This document shows positions 46,517 through 57,246 of a stretch of DNA of 64,000 nt, piece by piece (positions within the stretch are counted from its first letter, which is position 1; each line of letters begins with the position of its first letter). Under the pieces are notes generated by a model that worked only from the letters and a program-made list of their open reading frames with translations, was not told the origin of the DNA and did no database searches. Location of the stretch: the NCBI RefSeq assembly GCF_000478195.2, contig NZ_AUZM01000014.1:45352-109351 (forward strand). The letters run 5' to 3'. The DNA is from Lyngbya aestuarii BL J (GTDB lineage Bacteria; Cyanobacteriota; Cyanobacteriia; Cyanobacteriales; Microcoleaceae). The translations under genes and the position numbers were made by a program.

Positions 46517-49500
46517 ATGACCTCTACAGGTGTTGGTGTTTCAGAAACTTCTGCGGTCGTTGCCCGACGAGTACAACCCAGTAATCGATTACTATTTGTT
46601 GGTGAAATTGCTGTTCTAGTTCCCACAGATACACCCGGTATTGTTCAGAGTATTAGTCCACCCGAGTTAGGGTTTGGAACGTTAGTGAACCAAGGCGGAC
46701 AGTTAGTCTTTGTTCCCAATGAAAATTATCTCGAAGCGATATCGGTTGAAAACGGACAACTAATTGTTTTAAGACCCGTAGAAGATGGCGGTTTTGAAAC
46801 TCTGGCTGGAGATGGTGGAGATGTTGAACCGGGGCCTGCGGGTTCATTTCTATTTACCCCGGATGACTTTGAACCCCCGGAACCGGAACCCGATCCGGAA
46901 CCCACACCCGCACCTGACCCTGAACCCGAACCTGAACCTGAACCCGAACCTGAACCCGAACCCGAACCTGAACCCGAACCCGACCCCGAACCTGATGATG
47001 ATGATAGTGATGATGATGATAGTGATGATGACGAGGACTCTGACCCGGAACCCGAAGAACCAGAGTTTATTTTTATTCAAGGCGCAGGGGTAGGAACTGA
47101 AGACGGTGACTCGATTTTAGGAAGTGATTTCAACGATAATATTTCCGCCCTCGATGGCGATGATACCGTTTTTGGTTTAGCCGGAGATGACATTCTCAGT
47201 GGGGATGGCGGTGATGATGTGATTAACGGAAATCAGGGTAATGATGGTATTCAAGGCGGTGAAGGCGTAGACTGTCTACGAGGCGGTCAAAACGATGACT
47301 TTATTCTGGGAGACGCCGACGATGACTCCCTGTTTGGGGATAAAGACTCTGATACTTTGCTGGGTGGAGTCGGTGCCGATAATATGTATGGGGGTCGCGA
47401 GAATGATAGTTTAATTGGCGGAAGTGGGGATGATGTTCTCTTTGGCGACAAGGGAAATGATACCGTTGTTGGGGGTGAGGGGAATGACTCGGTTTCTGGA
47501 GGGGATGAAAATGATGTCCTGTTTGGAAACTCGGGAACCGATCTCCTTGATGGCGGAATTGGCGATGATCAGCTTTATGGCGGTCAAGGGGATGATAGTG
47601 CGATCGGAGGTGATGGTAATGATATTATCTTCGGGGATGTTGGCAATGATAGCGTTTTCGGAGGAACGGGGAACGATCAAGTTCTCGGAAATCAGGGTGA
47701 TGATTTTCTTAGTGGTGATATTGGCGCCGATGCGGTTTTTGGCGGTCAAGGCGAAGATATTCTCAATGGGGGTAAAGGCCCTGATACCTTGTCCGGTGAT
47801 ATCGGTAATGACCTGTTAATTGGGGGTCGCGGTGCTGATGTTGTTACGGGTGGTGAAGGAAGCGATATTTTCTCAGTGGGTTTGGTACTCAATCAGTCTG
47901 AGTCCGGTGGTAGTATTATTATCGGGACAACAGGTGGTCAAACCATAGATCAGGCTGATATTATTACGGATTTTGAACAAGGGGTTGATCAAATTGGGTT
48001 AACAGGGGGACTGGTTTTTGAAGATCTATTAATTGAAGGGCGAGATAGCAATACGGTTCTCATTGATAAGAATACAGGTGAGTTTTTAGCGGTTCTCCAA
48101 GGGGTTAGTAGCGCGAACTTTACCAATACAGACTTTATTGAAAATCCAGACAGTCCTATCACACCCGAACCGGAACCGGAACCCACTCCGGGAACCGACC
48201 CCGAACCGGGAACTGACCCAGAACCGACACCAGGAACCGACCCCGAACCCACGCCGGGAACCGACCCAGAACCGGAACCCGAACCCGAACCCGAACCGGA
48301 ACCCGAACCCGAACCGGAACCGGAACCGGAACCCGAACCCACACCGGGAACTGACCCCGAACCCACACCGGAACCCGAACCCACACCGGGAACTGACCCC
48401 GAACCCACACCGGGAACCGACCCCGAACCCACCCCTGGTGCTGGGCCTTCACCGACGCCCTCTCCTACACCCCCTGCTCCTACACCTCCCCCTGCTCCTA
48501 CTCCTACGCCCGATACAAACCCTCTAGAACTCGGCAATGATAGCTTAGAAGCAACACAAAATACCGAACTAACTATCAGTAAAACTACACTGTTGGATAA
48601 TGATTTAGCAGCAGGCGAACTGATCGATATTCTCACCATTAGTCTGTTCGATAACACTACAGAAAATGGCGGAACAGTTACAAATAATGGTCAGTCGTTA
48701 GTTTATACGCCGCCAGAAGGTTTTTCGGGTGTAGATTCGTTTACTTATACCGCAATTGATAGCAATCTTCAAACGGGAACTGCAACCGTTTTTATTAATG
48801 TTGAGGTAGATAATGAACAGCCCGAGTTAGACCTCGATGGTACAACAGACGGAAACAATTTAACCACTACTTTTACTGTCGGACAGTCTGGGGTTTCTAT
48901 CGGAAATCAAGTCAATATTACCGATCCAGATAATACGAACTTAGTTTCCGCAACGGTAACACTTACAAACGCTCTAGATGAGAATGAAACGTTATCTTTT
49001 ACAGGTGCTTTACCCAGTGGAATTACGGTAGGAGATTTTAATCCAGAAACCCGACAAATTACGTTAACGGGTACGGCACCTATCGCTACTTATGAAGGCG
49101 CAATTAGCCAAATTGTCTACAATAATACTGCGGAGGTTCCTGATACAACAGACCGTATTATTGACGTGGTTGTTAATGATGGTATCGAGAATAGTGAGGT
49201 CGCCAATGCAACCATAAAAGTTAACTTTCCACCGGAGTTAGATTTAGATGAAACCACAGATGGAACAGGCTTTGATGCCAGTTTTACAGAGGGGGATACT
49301 GCGGTTAATATTGCGAGTTCTGTCAGTATTACCGACTTGAATAATCCTAATCTGGAGTCGGCGACAATTGCGATTACCAACTTGCAAGATGGCGATTTAG
49401 AAAGTTTATCAATTAGCGGAAGTTTACCCGATCAAATTGCTTCAAATTATGAGACATCTACAGGTATTCTTTCGCTAACAGGTAGCGCACCGCTCGAAGA

Positions 49501-51349
49501 TTATCAAACCGCAATTGAACAAATTGTTTACCAAAATACCTCCGAAAATCCGACAGATGGAACTCGTCAAATTGAGGTAACAGTTAATGATGGTTTGAGT
49601 GATAGCGATATTGCAGTTACAGAACTTGAGATTATTCCGGTTAATGATCCACCGGAACTAGATCTTGATACGACAGCAACTAATACCGACTTTACGAATA
49701 CCTTTACCGAAGATGAAGGCGCAGTTAATATTGCAAATTCGGGGAATGTTGGTGTTGTCGATCCGGATGATACTAATATTGATTCGGCGACTGTTTCTTT
49801 GACCAATATTTTAGACGATACTGATGAGAGTTTGTCGGTTAATGGGGTGTTACCGGGTGGAATTACTGCAAATTACAACAGTGAAACGGGGGTTTTAGAT
49901 TTAACGGGAACAGCAACGTTAGAACAGTATGAAACCGCTATTGGTCAAGTGGTTTACAATAACCTCTCTCAAAATCCAAACACCACAACCCGCACTATTG
50001 AAGTGTCTTTAAACGATGGTGAAGTTAATAGCAATACGGCGACTTCCAGCATTAATATTATTGCTGTTAATGACCCGCCTTTCTTGGATGTAGACACGAC
50101 TACAGACGGTACAAACTTCGCTACTATTTTTACCACTGGCGGAACAGGGACAGCCGTTGTTAATGTTGGAAGTACCAGTATTGTTGACCCGGATGATACG
50201 AATATTGAGTCAGCAACAGTGACTTTAGTTAATCCTCCAGATGGTGAAAATGAGCGTTTGTCGGCTAGTGGATTACCTACTGGAGTGACTGCTAATTACG
50301 ATACCTCTACCAGTGTTCTTAATATTACCGGAAGTGCAACGTTAGCCGAGTATGAGACGCTACTGGGACGAGTCATTTACAATAACATAGATCCCGATCC
50401 CGATTTAAGCGATCGCACTGTTCAATTTGTTTTGAATGATGGCGAACTAAACAGCAATACTGCAACAACTTTGCTGGAAATTAACCGTCCTCCTGTTGCG
50501 AATGATGAGGGTACTTTCTTTACGAATAATACCAATCCATTCATCATTGATGTTCTCGCAAATGATAGCGATCCCGATGCCGATCCGTTAACCATTACTT
50601 CTATAACCAGGGTTGGTACTAACGAGGTAACTACTGATGGTACGCTGATAGAATATATTCGGATCGGGACTCGGGGATTCGGTCAGTTTCAATACACAAT
50701 TAGCGATGGTCGGGGTGGAATAGATACCGCTCAGGTTGGAGTGAATGTAGACAACTTTTCTAGTGACACTCCTCAAACTTTCAGCGGAGGAACTCTCAGT
50801 GATAACCTCAATGGTTTAGGTGGAAATGACATTTTAGATGGTCTGGAAGGGAACGATACTTTAAGCGGAGATAACGATAATGATAGCATTGTTGGAGGTG
50901 TTGGAAATGACAGTATTACCGGAGGTTTGGGAATAGATAATCTCACCGGAGGTAGCGGTACTGATTTATTCCGTTATGTGAGTCCTGAAGATGGCGGAGG
51001 ATTAGCATTTAACGCCAGTTCGACGGATGCAGTTAATACCCAAATTGGTTTAGGTCAGTTTGATGTGATTACTGATTTTGAGGGTTTGGGTTCAACGAAT
51101 GGGGATCAAATTCAACTGGAGTTTGGTACAACGATCAACCTTGTTACAACGGTTCAAACTGATGTTTCAGCCAATATTCTCACTGAAGGAGAACCGGGAA
51201 TATTTGCTTTTGATGATGGTAGCGATACTTATCTTATTTATGATGCAGATGGTAATAATCTTGCAGGTGATAATTCCCAGATTCTGGTTCAACTTTCAGG
51301 GGTAACAGGAGTGACTGAACTGCTAACCGATGACTTCATTATTATCTAA
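46517..51349 (+). CDS. RTX calcium-binding protein with cadherin-like repeats (2)
   Basis: 1,610-residue paralogue of the preceding gene with the same plan. Order: N-terminal unit starting [12 protein letters not shown]; Pro/Glu then Asp/Ser-rich stretch (about 118-181); RTX block 1 (188-455); beta-rich segment; long [15 protein letters not shown] linker (548-668); tandem-95-like domain (672-762); four successive repeats of about 140 residues starting ELDLD or FLDVD (from about 768, 906, 1046 and 1188); a further cadherin-like domain with [12 protein letters not shown]; a short RTX block 2 (1422-1491); and a C-terminal unit ending DDFIII. The expected route is calcium-dependent folding after type I secretion. 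Function as a surface or extracellular protein is inferred. A terminator hairpin follows at 51384. Confidence 0.88.
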   Translation: MTSTGVGVSETSAVVARRVQPSNRLLFVGEIAVLVPTDTPGIVQSISPPELGFGTLVNQGGQLVFVPNENYLEAISVENGQLIVLRPVEDGGFETLAGDGGDVEPGPAGSFLFTPDDFEPPEPEPDPEPTPAPDPEPEPEPEPEPEPEPEPEPEPDPEPDDDDSDDDDSDDDEDSDPEPEEPEFIFIQGAGVGTEDGDSILGSDFNDNISALDGDDTVFGLAGDDILSGDGGDDVINGNQGNDGIQGGEGVDCLRGGQNDDFILGDADDDSLFGDKDSDTLLGGVGADNMYGGRENDSLIGGSGDDVLFGDKGNDTVVGGEGNDSVSGGDENDVLFGNSGTDLLDGGIGDDQLYGGQGDDSAIGGDGNDIIFGDVGNDSVFGGTGNDQVLGNQGDDFLSGDIGADAVFGGQGEDILNGGKGPDTLSGDIGNDLLIGGRGADVVTGGEGSDIFSVGLVLNQSESGGSIIIGTTGGQTIDQADIITDFEQGVDQIGLTGGLVFEDLLIEGRDSNTVLIDKNTGEFLAVLQGVSSANFTNTDFIENPDSPITPEPEPEPTPGTDPEPGTDPEPTPGTDPEPTPGTDPEPEPEPEPEPEPEPEPEPEPEPEPTPGTDPEPTPEPEPTPGTDPEPTPGTDPEPTPGAGPSPTPSPTPPAPTPPPAPTPTPDTNPLELGNDSLEATQNTELTISKTTLLDNDLAAGELIDILTISLFDNTTENGGTVTNNGQSLVYTPPEGFSGVDSFTYTAIDSNLQTGTATVFINVEVDNEQPELDLDGTTDGNNLTTTFTVGQSGVSIGNQVNITDPDNTNLVSATVTLTNALDENETLSFTGALPSGITVGDFNPETRQITLTGTAPIATYEGAISQIVYNNTAEVPDTTDRIIDVVVNDGIENSEVANATIKVNFPPELDLDETTDGTGFDASFTEGDTAVNIASSVSITDLNNPNLESATIAITNLQDGDLESLSISGSLPDQIASNYETSTGILSLTGSAPLEDYQTAIEQIVYQNTSENPTDGTRQIEVTVNDGLSDSDIAVTELEIIPVNDPPELDLDTTATNTDFTNTFTEDEGAVNIANSGNVGVVDPDDTNIDSATVSLTNILDDTDESLSVNGVLPGGITANYNSETGVLDLTGTATLEQYETAIGQVVYNNLSQNPNTTTRTIEVSLNDGEVNSNTATSSINIIAVNDPPFLDVDTTTDGTNFATIFTTGGTGTAVVNVGSTSIVDPDDTNIESATVTLVNPPDGENERLSASGLPTGVTANYDTSTSVLNITGSATLAEYETLLGRVIYNNIDPDPDLSDRTVQFVLNDGELNSNTATTLLEINRPPVANDEGTFFTNNTNPFIIDVLANDSDPDADPLTITSITRVGTNEVTTDGTLIEYIRIGTRGFGQFQYTISDGRGGIDTAQVGVNVDNFSSDTPQTFSGGTLSDNLNGLGGNDILDGLEGNDTLSGDNDNDSIVGGVGNDSITGGLGIDNLTGGSGTDLFRYVSPEDGGGLAFNASSTDAVNTQIGLGQFDVITDFEGLGSTNGDQIQLEFGTTINLVTTVQTDVSANILTEGEPGIFAFDDGSDTYLIYDADGNNLAGDNSQILVQLSGVTGVTELLTDDFIII
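46875..47000 (+). repeat. PE-coding tandem repeat in RTX protein 2
   Basis: Alternating CCC/CCT/CCG and GAA codons encode (PE)n. Together with the Asp/Ser-rich run that follows it makes a highly acidic spacer at the position of the Asp/Gly stretch in the paralogue. Confidence 0.85.
48165..48520 (+). repeat. Pro/Glu/Thr-coding tandem repeat linker in RTX protein 2
   Basis: Imperfect tandem units encode [11 protein letters not shown] repeats and (PE)n, ending in a Pro/Thr/Ala-rich stretch. It occupies the same place as the PTDPPT linker of the paralogue but has a different repeat unit, so the linkers evolved independently. Confidence 0.85.
48822..50490 (+). repeat. Four ~140-residue cadherin-like repeats
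   Basis: Starts at about 48822, 49234, 49655 and 50082. Shared landmarks in each unit are an LD-x-D start, a TF or SF turn, a DP-D or DLN strand with T-N-x-x-SATV, LTGTA or ITGSA, YNN and a VNDG or LNDG ending. The protein repeats are diverged and are not recent DNA duplicates. Confidence 0.8.
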
Positions 51350-51383
51350 AAAAGTTCTGAAGTATCTTTTGTTTAAATCAATC

Positions 51384-51413
51384 AGTGGGTGTCAATAAAT
51401 GCCCACTTTTTTT
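51384..51413 (+). terminator. Rho-independent terminator after the RTX genes
   Basis: AGTGGG at 51384-51389 pairs with CCCACT at 51402-51407 and is followed at once by a run of seven T, 35 bp after the stop of the second RTX gene. Confidence 0.75.
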
Positions 51414-51914
51414 ATGGCTAACTGTAAATCAAGAATCAAATTGTAGGTATAATTTCTTCATAACACTTGTCCCTAAGTCACCAGGTCTAAGCCCGCTAAT
51501 CGTCCCAGTTAATTAACTTTTCTGAGTTTCCGAAGTACCGACTCCAGTCAAACGCTTCTCTAGGTATAATTCTACATAGACATGACACCCCAACTCCTGG
51601 GAAGAAATCAAACATCCTCACTCCAAAAACCTTGATTTTCATTAGAGATGATCTTATAATTGTTATGGTTTGTTATAGTGTTAAACAACTAACAAACATT
51701 TTGTAAAAGCTTTTCTCTGTTCCAGAATTGTGACAGTTTTAGTTCTGGTACAGCATTGATAGACGTTTTAATTTTGAACAGGAATTATTCCCGATTATTC
51801 AGGATATTTCTAAGGGTGCATTACGTCTAAACACAAGTAAGTATTTGAGAAGGATTATCCTGAAGATCAGGGGGCATCGTTGAAAACCGATCAAACAACG
51901 AACAAACTTTAATT
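51414..51914. other. Intergenic region before the coiled-coil gene
   Basis: About 500 bp with no recognisable ORF. It holds a good promoter candidate at 51632-51660; the rest of the leader is AT-rich. Confidence 0.45.
51632..51660 (+). promoter_or_regulatory. Candidate promoter of the coiled-coil gene
   Basis: TTGATT at 51632-51637, a 17-bp spacer and a perfect TATAAT at 51655-51660. The gene starts at 51915, so a leader of roughly 245 bp would result. Confidence 0.45.
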
Positions 51915-52490
51915 ATGGCTGTCAAGTCTCAATCCCTGAACCCAAATTCATCAACCCTTGTTTCCTCAGATGTGTCTTCAACCTCTGAACCTGTGCAATC
52001 TCTATCTAATCTCTCAGAGCAGTTCTCCCAACTTCAGATTGATATCCAACAACTCACGGATACCATCTCTCAACTCGAAATTCCTTCTGTATTTCAACCT
52101 CCTAACCGACTCATGCCTTTAGAGGAGCGTTTGCAACTCCATTTTCAGTCTCTCAAAGGTGAAAAAGAACGAGTCAAACAGTTAATAAAAGCAAAGGAAA
52201 CTTTAGCTTTCAAACAAAAAGAACTCAAAAAGCTCGAACCTCAACTAAATCAACGCAAACTCGAAGCCACTGCCGCCTTAAAACGCTTAGAATCATTAGC
52301 TGAAACGGTTAAACAAACAGAAAATGCTTATTCTCAAGCGATGGAGGAATTTCAAGTCACCGCTCAACTGGCTCATCAAGCTCTGATTGAAGCTTATGGT
52401 CAACAGGGTAACTTTATGCTAGAAACTGAGGTGAAGCCTCAATATTTAGCTCTGCGCGAATCTTTTCCTCAACTGAGTCCGAGTTCCTAA
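51915..52490 (+). CDS. Unrecognised coiled-coil protein
   Basis: 191 residues. The first 30 are Ser/Thr/Pro-rich and probably disordered; the rest is rich in Gln, Leu, Glu and Lys with heptad spacing (FSQLQIDIQQLTDTISQLEI; LKGEKERVKQLIKAKETLAF; LKKLEPQLNQRKLEATAALK), predicting long coiled coils. There is no membrane helix or signal peptide. I do not recognise the family. It is convergent with trxA, with a large inverted repeat between them. Confidence 0.82.
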   Translation: MAVKSQSLNPNSSTLVSSDVSSTSEPVQSLSNLSEQFSQLQIDIQQLTDTISQLEIPSVFQPPNRLMPLEERLQLHFQSLKGEKERVKQLIKAKETLAFKQKELKKLEPQLNQRKLEATAALKRLESLAETVKQTENAYSQAMEEFQVTAQLAHQALIEAYGQQGNFMLETEVKPQYLALRESFPQLSPSS

Positions 52491-52620
52491 ATTTTAACGG
52501 ATTAGAAAGTGAGTCGTGATTTTTGGCTCTATTTATATTACTCAATTTTGGATGTTCTACAGTATATACAATAAAACTAGACTCAACAAAGAATTCAATC
52601 AGAACTTGAGCAATAATATT

Positions 52621-52718
52621 AAGATTGAGAAAAAATAGAACGGGTCTAGTGTAACTTAAGGCTAGATTCCCTAAAACCTATAGCCATCCCTAAACCCGTT
52701 CTCAGTTAAGTCAATCTT
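52621..52718. repeat. 98-bp multi-arm inverted repeat between convergent genes
   Basis: Three nested pairs of arms: AAGATTGA (52621-52628) with TCAATCTT (52711-52718); AGAACGGGTCTAG (52637-52649) with CTAAACCCGTTCT (52690-52702), one mismatch; and GGCTA (52660-52664) with TAGCC (52681-52685). The two outer arm pairs are separated by 8 unpaired bases on each side. It could be a bidirectional terminator for the coiled-coil gene and trxA, a structured RNA, or a small non-autonomous mobile element. Confidence 0.75.
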
Positions 52719-52732
52719 AATGATTCCTGCGA

Positions 52733-53095
52733 TCAGGAGTTTTCGGTCTTCTCAAGTTTTTGTTCAACCCAGTCCATTAATTGTTGTTTTGTAATCGCTC
52801 CCTCGTGGGACTCTATCATTTGCTGATTTTTAAAGAACCTCAGTGCAGGTACGCCTTCAACTTTGCAGGTTTTGGCAGCATTGAGACTTTTATCGACTTC
52901 AAGTTTAACAACCTTTAAGCGATCGCCATAGGTTTGAGCAACAGCTTCGACAGAAGGCGCCACCAGTTTACACGGGCCACACCAAGTTGCCCAAAAATAG
53001 GCTAAAACAGGCTGTTCAGCGCTCAGGACTTCGGTTTCAAAATCGGAATCTTGAATAACAATCACATTATTGCTCATGGTTTTTTGTACTGGCAT
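52733..53095 (-). CDS. trxA: Thioredoxin
   Basis: 120-residue cytosolic dithiol oxidoreductase with the active site WATWCGPCK (Cys39, Cys42), the conserved buried residues before it and the cis-proline in EGVPALRFF. The frame starts MPVQKTMSNNV; the second Met (MSNNVIVIQD) is an equally plausible start. Thioredoxins in cyanobacteria carry electrons from ferredoxin- or NADPH-dependent reductases to Calvin-cycle enzymes and peroxiredoxins. It is divergent from the bisphosphatase gene; class II bisphosphatases can be redox-regulated, though the adjacency may be chance. Confidence 0.97.
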   Translation of the reverse strand: MPVQKTMSNNVIVIQDSDFETEVLSAEQPVLAYFWATWCGPCKLVAPSVEAVAQTYGDRLKVVKLEVDKSLNAAKTCKVEGVPALRFFKNQQMIESHEGAITKQQLMDWVEQKLEKTENS

Positions 53096-53391
53096 TGCCT
53101 ATCACCAGGGTGAATGGAAAGAAAAAGTTTAACAGGAGATAGGGTTTCGGCTCTATGGAATAGAATCTAAGTTGGCTTGGCTTTGCTACTTTTAGATTAA
53201 ACCCAAATTATCATATTAATCGGAATCGGTTACAGAGTTGACCCAGAGGCAATAGGAGCAGAGCAAAGAAGCAAAACTTAACACAAACCATCGGCAAGAG
53301 AATGCCAAGCCGATCCCCCCCTCTGATAGACTTTAACACTGGGAGTGCCTAATAGAATTTGGCAAGCTCAGATGTTGGGAGGATAAAATCT

Positions 53392-54432
53392 GTGGATAAT
53401 GTCATTGGTTTAGAAATCATCGAAGTTGTTGAACAGGCGGCGATCGCCTCAGCTCGATGGATGGGTAAAGGTGAAAAAGATACTGCCGACCAAGTGGCTG
53501 TTGATGCCATGCGTAATCGGATGAATAAGATTCACATGAGAGGTCGGATTGTAATCGGGGAAGGAGAGCGCGATGATGCACCGATGCTCTATATTGGTGA
53601 GGAAGTTGGCATTTGTACTCAAGAAAATGCTTCCAGCTTTTGCGACCCCGAACAATTAGTCGAAATCGATATTGCGGTTGACCCCTGCGAAGGTACAAAC
53701 CTAGTTGCTTACGGTCAGAATGGGTCGATGGCAGTTTTGGCAATTGCGGAGAAAGGAGGTCTCTTTGCGGCACCAGACTTCTACATGAAGAAGTTAGCCG
53801 CTCCAGCGGTTGCCAAAAATCATGTCGATATTCGTAAATCAGCAACCGAAAACCTGAAAATTCTCTCAGACTGCATGAACCGCAGTATTGAAGAAATGGT
53901 GGTTGTGGTGATGGATCGCCCTCGTCACAAAGACTTAATTAATGAAATTCGTACAGCCGGAGCGCGAGTTCGGTTGATTAGTGATGGTGATGTCTCGGCG
54001 GCGATCTCTTGCGCGTTTGCCGGAACTAATATTCATGCTTTGATGGGCATTGGTGCCGCTCCGGAAGGGGTGATTTCTGCGGCGGCTATGCGCTGTCTGG
54101 GTGGTCACTTCCAAGGACAACTGATTTATGACCCCGAAGTTGTAAAAACAGGTTTAATCGGAGAAAGCAAAGAAGGTAACATGGAACGCTTAAAATCGAT
54201 GGGAATTAATGACCCCGATCGCGTTTACAGTGACGATGAGTTAGCATCGGGTGACACGGTGTTATTTGCTGCTTGTGGAATCACACCGGGAACACTGATG
54301 GAAGGGGTTCGCTTCTTCCACGGGGGCGCGCGGACTGAGAGTTTGGTTATTTCTTCTCAGTCCAAGACTGCTCGTTTCGTTGATACGATTCATATGTTCG
54401 ACTCGAAACCCAAAGCTCTACAGCTACACTAA
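53392..54432 (+). CDS. glpX: Class II fructose-1,6/sedoheptulose-1,7-bisphosphatase
   Basis: Dual-function Calvin-cycle phosphatase of cyanobacteria that dephosphorylates fructose-1,6- and sedoheptulose-1,7-bisphosphate. About 346 residues, matching the family. Landmarks are [35 protein letters not shown], the metal-site motif [38 protein letters not shown] and the C-terminal ESLVISSQS. The frame is open to a TTG at 53359, but GTG at 53392 is preferred because GGGAGG lies a suitable distance upstream and family members begin there. It lies divergent to trxA and 188 bp upstream of hemA. Confidence 0.96.
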   Translation: MDNVIGLEIIEVVEQAAIASARWMGKGEKDTADQVAVDAMRNRMNKIHMRGRIVIGEGERDDAPMLYIGEEVGICTQENASSFCDPEQLVEIDIAVDPCEGTNLVAYGQNGSMAVLAIAEKGGLFAAPDFYMKKLAAPAVAKNHVDIRKSATENLKILSDCMNRSIEEMVVVVMDRPRHKDLINEIRTAGARVRLISDGDVSAAISCAFAGTNIHALMGIGAAPEGVISAAAMRCLGGHFQGQLIYDPEVVKTGLIGESKEGNMERLKSMGINDPDRVYSDDELASGDTVLFAACGITPGTLMEGVRFFHGGARTESLVISSQSKTARFVDTIHMFDSKPKALQLH

Positions 54433-54620
54433 AGGTAGAGGAGTCAGGAATGGGGAATCAAAAATTACGGAGCGAAACTGCTCTATAAACACATTCCTCA
54501 TTTCTGTCTGAGGGCAAGTTTAAGAATAATCTCTAGCAATCTGGAATTTAGAGCTAGGAAGGTTCTGCCCGTGATCACGCGCAAATCACTAACAAAAAAG
54601 AATTAACAAACAACCGTTTT

Positions 54621-55919
54621 ATGAATATTGCAGTTGTAGGTTTAAGTCACAAAACGGCTCCCGTTGACGTTCGTGAAAAACTGAGTATTCCAGAACAAGA
54701 CATTGAAAGTGCAATTGCTCATTTATTGAGTTACCCTCATATCGAGGAAGTAGCGATTCTTAGCACTTGTAACCGCATGGAAATTTATGTGGTTGCTTCT
54801 GAAACTCAACCGGGTATTCGGGAAGTGACTCAGTTTCTCTCAGAGTTGAGTAAGTTAACGTTACACCAATTACGTCCTCATTTGTTTACGCTACTGCATG
54901 AAGATGCCATTATGCACTTGATGCGAGTTTCGGCGGGTTTGGATAGTTTGGTGTTGGGAGAGGGACAAATTCTCGCCCAAGTTAAACAAACTCACAAATT
55001 GGGTCAACGTCATCAAGGGATTGGTCAAATTCTCAACCGCTTGTTTAAACAGGCGATTACCGCCGGAAAACGGGTGCGTACAGAAACAAATATTGGTACG
55101 GGTGCGGTTTCTATCAGTTCGGCTGCGGTGGAACTGGTACAAATGAAACTTGAAGATCTCAGTGGCTATCGGGTGGCGATTATCGGTGCGGGTAAAATGT
55201 CGCGCTTATTAGTTCAGCACTTATTGTCAAAGGGTGCGACTCAAATTGCGATTGTTAACCGTTCAACCAAACGGGCTGAAGAATTAGCGTTGCAGTTCCG
55301 TGAAGCCGATTTTAAACTGCATCCGCTATCGGAAATGATGACTGTTATTGGTCAATCCGATATTGTGTTTACGAGTACAGGTGCCACTGATCCGATTTTA
55401 GATCGGGCTAAATTAGAAGGGGCTTTAGACCCTCATCAACCTTTAATGTTGGTTGATATTTCTGTTCCTCGTAATGTGGCGGCTGATGTGGTTGAACTCC
55501 CCAATATTCGGGCGTTTAATGTTGATGATCTCAAAGCGGTTGTGGCTCAAAATCACGAAACTCGCCGTCAAATGGCTCAAGAAGCTGAGGTTTTACTCGA
55601 AGAAGAAGTGGAAGCCTTTGATGTGTGGTGGCGGAGTTTAGAAACAGTACCGATTATTAGTTGTTTAAGACAAAAAATCGAAGGCATTCGAGAACAAGAA
55701 TTAGAAAAAGCTTTGTCTCGTTTGGGTTCAGAATTTGCTGAAAAACATCAAGAGGTAATCGAAGCTTTAACTCGGGGAATTGTAAATAAAATTCTCCATG
55801 ATCCGATGGTACAACTGCGGGCGCAGCAAGATATTGAAGCTCGACGTCGAGCGATGACAACTTTAGAAATGTTGTTTAATCTCGAATCTGATAATTCTTC
55901 TAGCAAACTCTATAGCTAG
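54621..55919 (+). CDS. hemA: Glutamyl-tRNA reductase
   Basis: First enzyme of tetrapyrrole (haem and chlorophyll) synthesis by the C5 route, reducing glutamyl-tRNA to glutamate-1-semialdehyde with NADPH. 432 residues. The catalytic Cys50 lies in [11 protein letters not shown]; upstream is [15 protein letters not shown]; next comes [18 protein letters not shown]; the NADPH domain has [12 protein letters not shown]; and VDISVPRNV precedes the C-terminal dimerisation helices. Start and length are standard. It is convergent with the Mrp operon. Confidence 0.98.
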   Translation: MNIAVVGLSHKTAPVDVREKLSIPEQDIESAIAHLLSYPHIEEVAILSTCNRMEIYVVASETQPGIREVTQFLSELSKLTLHQLRPHLFTLLHEDAIMHLMRVSAGLDSLVLGEGQILAQVKQTHKLGQRHQGIGQILNRLFKQAITAGKRVRTETNIGTGAVSISSAAVELVQMKLEDLSGYRVAIIGAGKMSRLLVQHLLSKGATQIAIVNRSTKRAEELALQFREADFKLHPLSEMMTVIGQSDIVFTSTGATDPILDRAKLEGALDPHQPLMLVDISVPRNVAADVVELPNIRAFNVDDLKAVVAQNHETRRQMAQEAEVLLEEEVEAFDVWWRSLETVPIISCLRQKIEGIREQELEKALSRLGSEFAEKHQEVIEALTRGIVNKILHDPMVQLRAQQDIEARRRAMTTLEMLFNLESDNSSSKLYS

Positions 55920-56091
55920 TCAATTCTTGTCGGTTGCCTCTCGGCATTTTCGACAGCATTCGTTCTCTAAAATAACTGCGATCGCGTTAACGTCTTAGTT
56001 GGGCAATCAACTTGAAAAACTCACTCTAAAGTTGTCGGTTTTGTTCAGTCTATCGTTAGCGCGTTCGCATTGAAGATTTTTAATTTAGTGT

Positions 56092-56730
56092 TCAAAGATG
56101 CTTGTCTTCTGAATCTAAAACTTGTACATAGGTGAGGAGAGTCTCAGGTGAAGAAAGTTCAGTTTGCATGATTTCATAGAGACGTTGAATGCGGACTTTC
56201 GTGTGATAAAACGGGCTTTCGTTTTTCTCGACGGCGCTCTCTTGATCGCAATATTCAGGCGCACAAATTGCATGAACTTCTTTATCCATCAACGCTCGTT
56301 GCAAAGCCTGGGGATTGGTATAGGGAACCAGTTCTAGACGAACATAGTGTTGACTTAAAATTTTTATCAACTCCGAAACCAGTTGGGTTAAATGGGGTTC
56401 AGTGATATTTTCAGGGAGAAATTTGTCGTTGGCCAGAGAATCCCCCTCAAGGGGGATCAACTGATCTTGAATCACACCCAAGCGCATAATTAAGGATGAA
56501 CGCACGGCGACAGCATACAGCGTAATCGAGAGCATCGTCCCGACGAGAGCCTCCGTTAAAGCCACATCCGCCGCCCCCAAAACAGCATAAACCAATGCCG
56601 CTACAGCCCCCAGAATGCCCCGAATCACTAGGGCGTGAAAAGGATTCCGCTGGAAAACGAGCATAGAAGCCGCTAAGGGGAGTAGAGCCGTGATCACATA
56701 AACATAGCTATCATTCATAATCATCCCCAC
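56092..56730 (-). CDS. DUF4040 subunit of Mrp-type antiporter, extended
   Basis: 212 residues. The first 80 contain three transmembrane helices with the DUF4040 (MbhD/MrpA C-terminal-like) signature: NPFHALVIRGILGAVAALVYAV, then GAADVALTEALVGTML. The remaining 130 residues are soluble (KFLPENITEPHLTQLVSELI, LVPYTNPQALQRALMDKEVH) and not part of DUF4040. In complete Mrp antiporters this helix block belongs to the MrpA C terminus. It is the last gene of the operon and overlaps the MrpG-like gene. The start could be MGMIMND or the internal MND (complement of 56716-56718). Confidence 0.85.
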   Translation of the reverse strand: MGMIMNDSYVYVITALLPLAASMLVFQRNPFHALVIRGILGAVAALVYAVLGAADVALTEALVGTMLSITLYAVAVRSSLIMRLGVIQDQLIPLEGDSLANDKFLPENITEPHLTQLVSELIKILSQHYVRLELVPYTNPQALQRALMDKEVHAICAPEYCDQESAVEKNESPFYHTKVRIQRLYEIMQTELSSPETLLTYVQVLDSEDKHL

Positions 56731-56989
56731 TACTCGAACAGTAGGCTAACACATACCCTAGCACTGTATTCCAAATCGCTAAGGAGATGATAGCGAGGAT
56801 CAGAAGCGGCCATTCACTGGGAATTTTCAACAGTAGCCCCATGATAATACTCATCGAGCCGAGAGTATCGGCAACCGAAAGACTATGTAGCTTAAATAAT
56901 ACAGAGCGATTGCCGATCAGGGGAAACGTTCCCCAAAACCAAAAAACAATTCCAACACCGATACAGATATTACTGAGTAGATCGATCAT
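56711..56989 (-). CDS. mrpG: Cation/proton antiporter subunit G
   Basis: 92-residue membrane protein with three helices, matching MrpG/MnhG: WFWGTFPLIGNRSVLFKLHS, LSVADTLGSMSIIMGLLL and a hydrophobic C terminus. It overlaps the MrpF-like gene by 4 bp. Mrp complexes exchange sodium or other monovalent cations for protons; MrpG is one of the small structural subunits. Confidence 0.9.
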   Translation of the reverse strand: MIDLLSNICIGVGIVFWFWGTFPLIGNRSVLFKLHSLSVADTLGSMSIIMGLLLKIPSEWPLLILAIISLAIWNTVLGYVLAYCSSSGDDYE

Positions 56990-57246
56990 GGTCTAAGTTC
57001 ACTCATTCGTTTAAGTATATTGGCGAGCAACATTAATCCAGCATTTCCCACGCTGAGGATGATCACCCCCACTACTCCAATCATCCAATCATCGCGTAAG
57101 ACAGAAACCACGAGGATCATAATAGATGTTTTGGTAGCAATACTGGCAAATGCCAACATTTTTTGCCAAATATTATCATCCTGACAAGCCTCATAAATGG
57201 GAATCAGCAACGCTAAAATCATCGCAATTAGTGCTAGGTTCATCAC
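56986..57246 (-). CDS. mrpF: Cation/proton antiporter subunit F
   Basis: 86-residue, three-helix membrane protein in the MrpF position of the operon (MMNLALIAMILALLIPIYEA; SIMILVVSVLRDDWMIGVVG). It overlaps its neighbours MrpE and MrpG by 4 bp each, the usual tight packing. The family match is by position, size and helix pattern. Confidence 0.85.
   Translation of the reverse strand: MMNLALIAMILALLIPIYEACQDDNIWQKMLAFASIATKTSIMILVVSVLRDDWMIGVVGVIILSVGNAGLMLLANILKRMSELRP

Noticed and set aside
53359..53391. Upstream TTG start for the bisphosphatase
   Set aside because: The GTG at 53392 has a well-placed ribosome site and matches the family N terminus.
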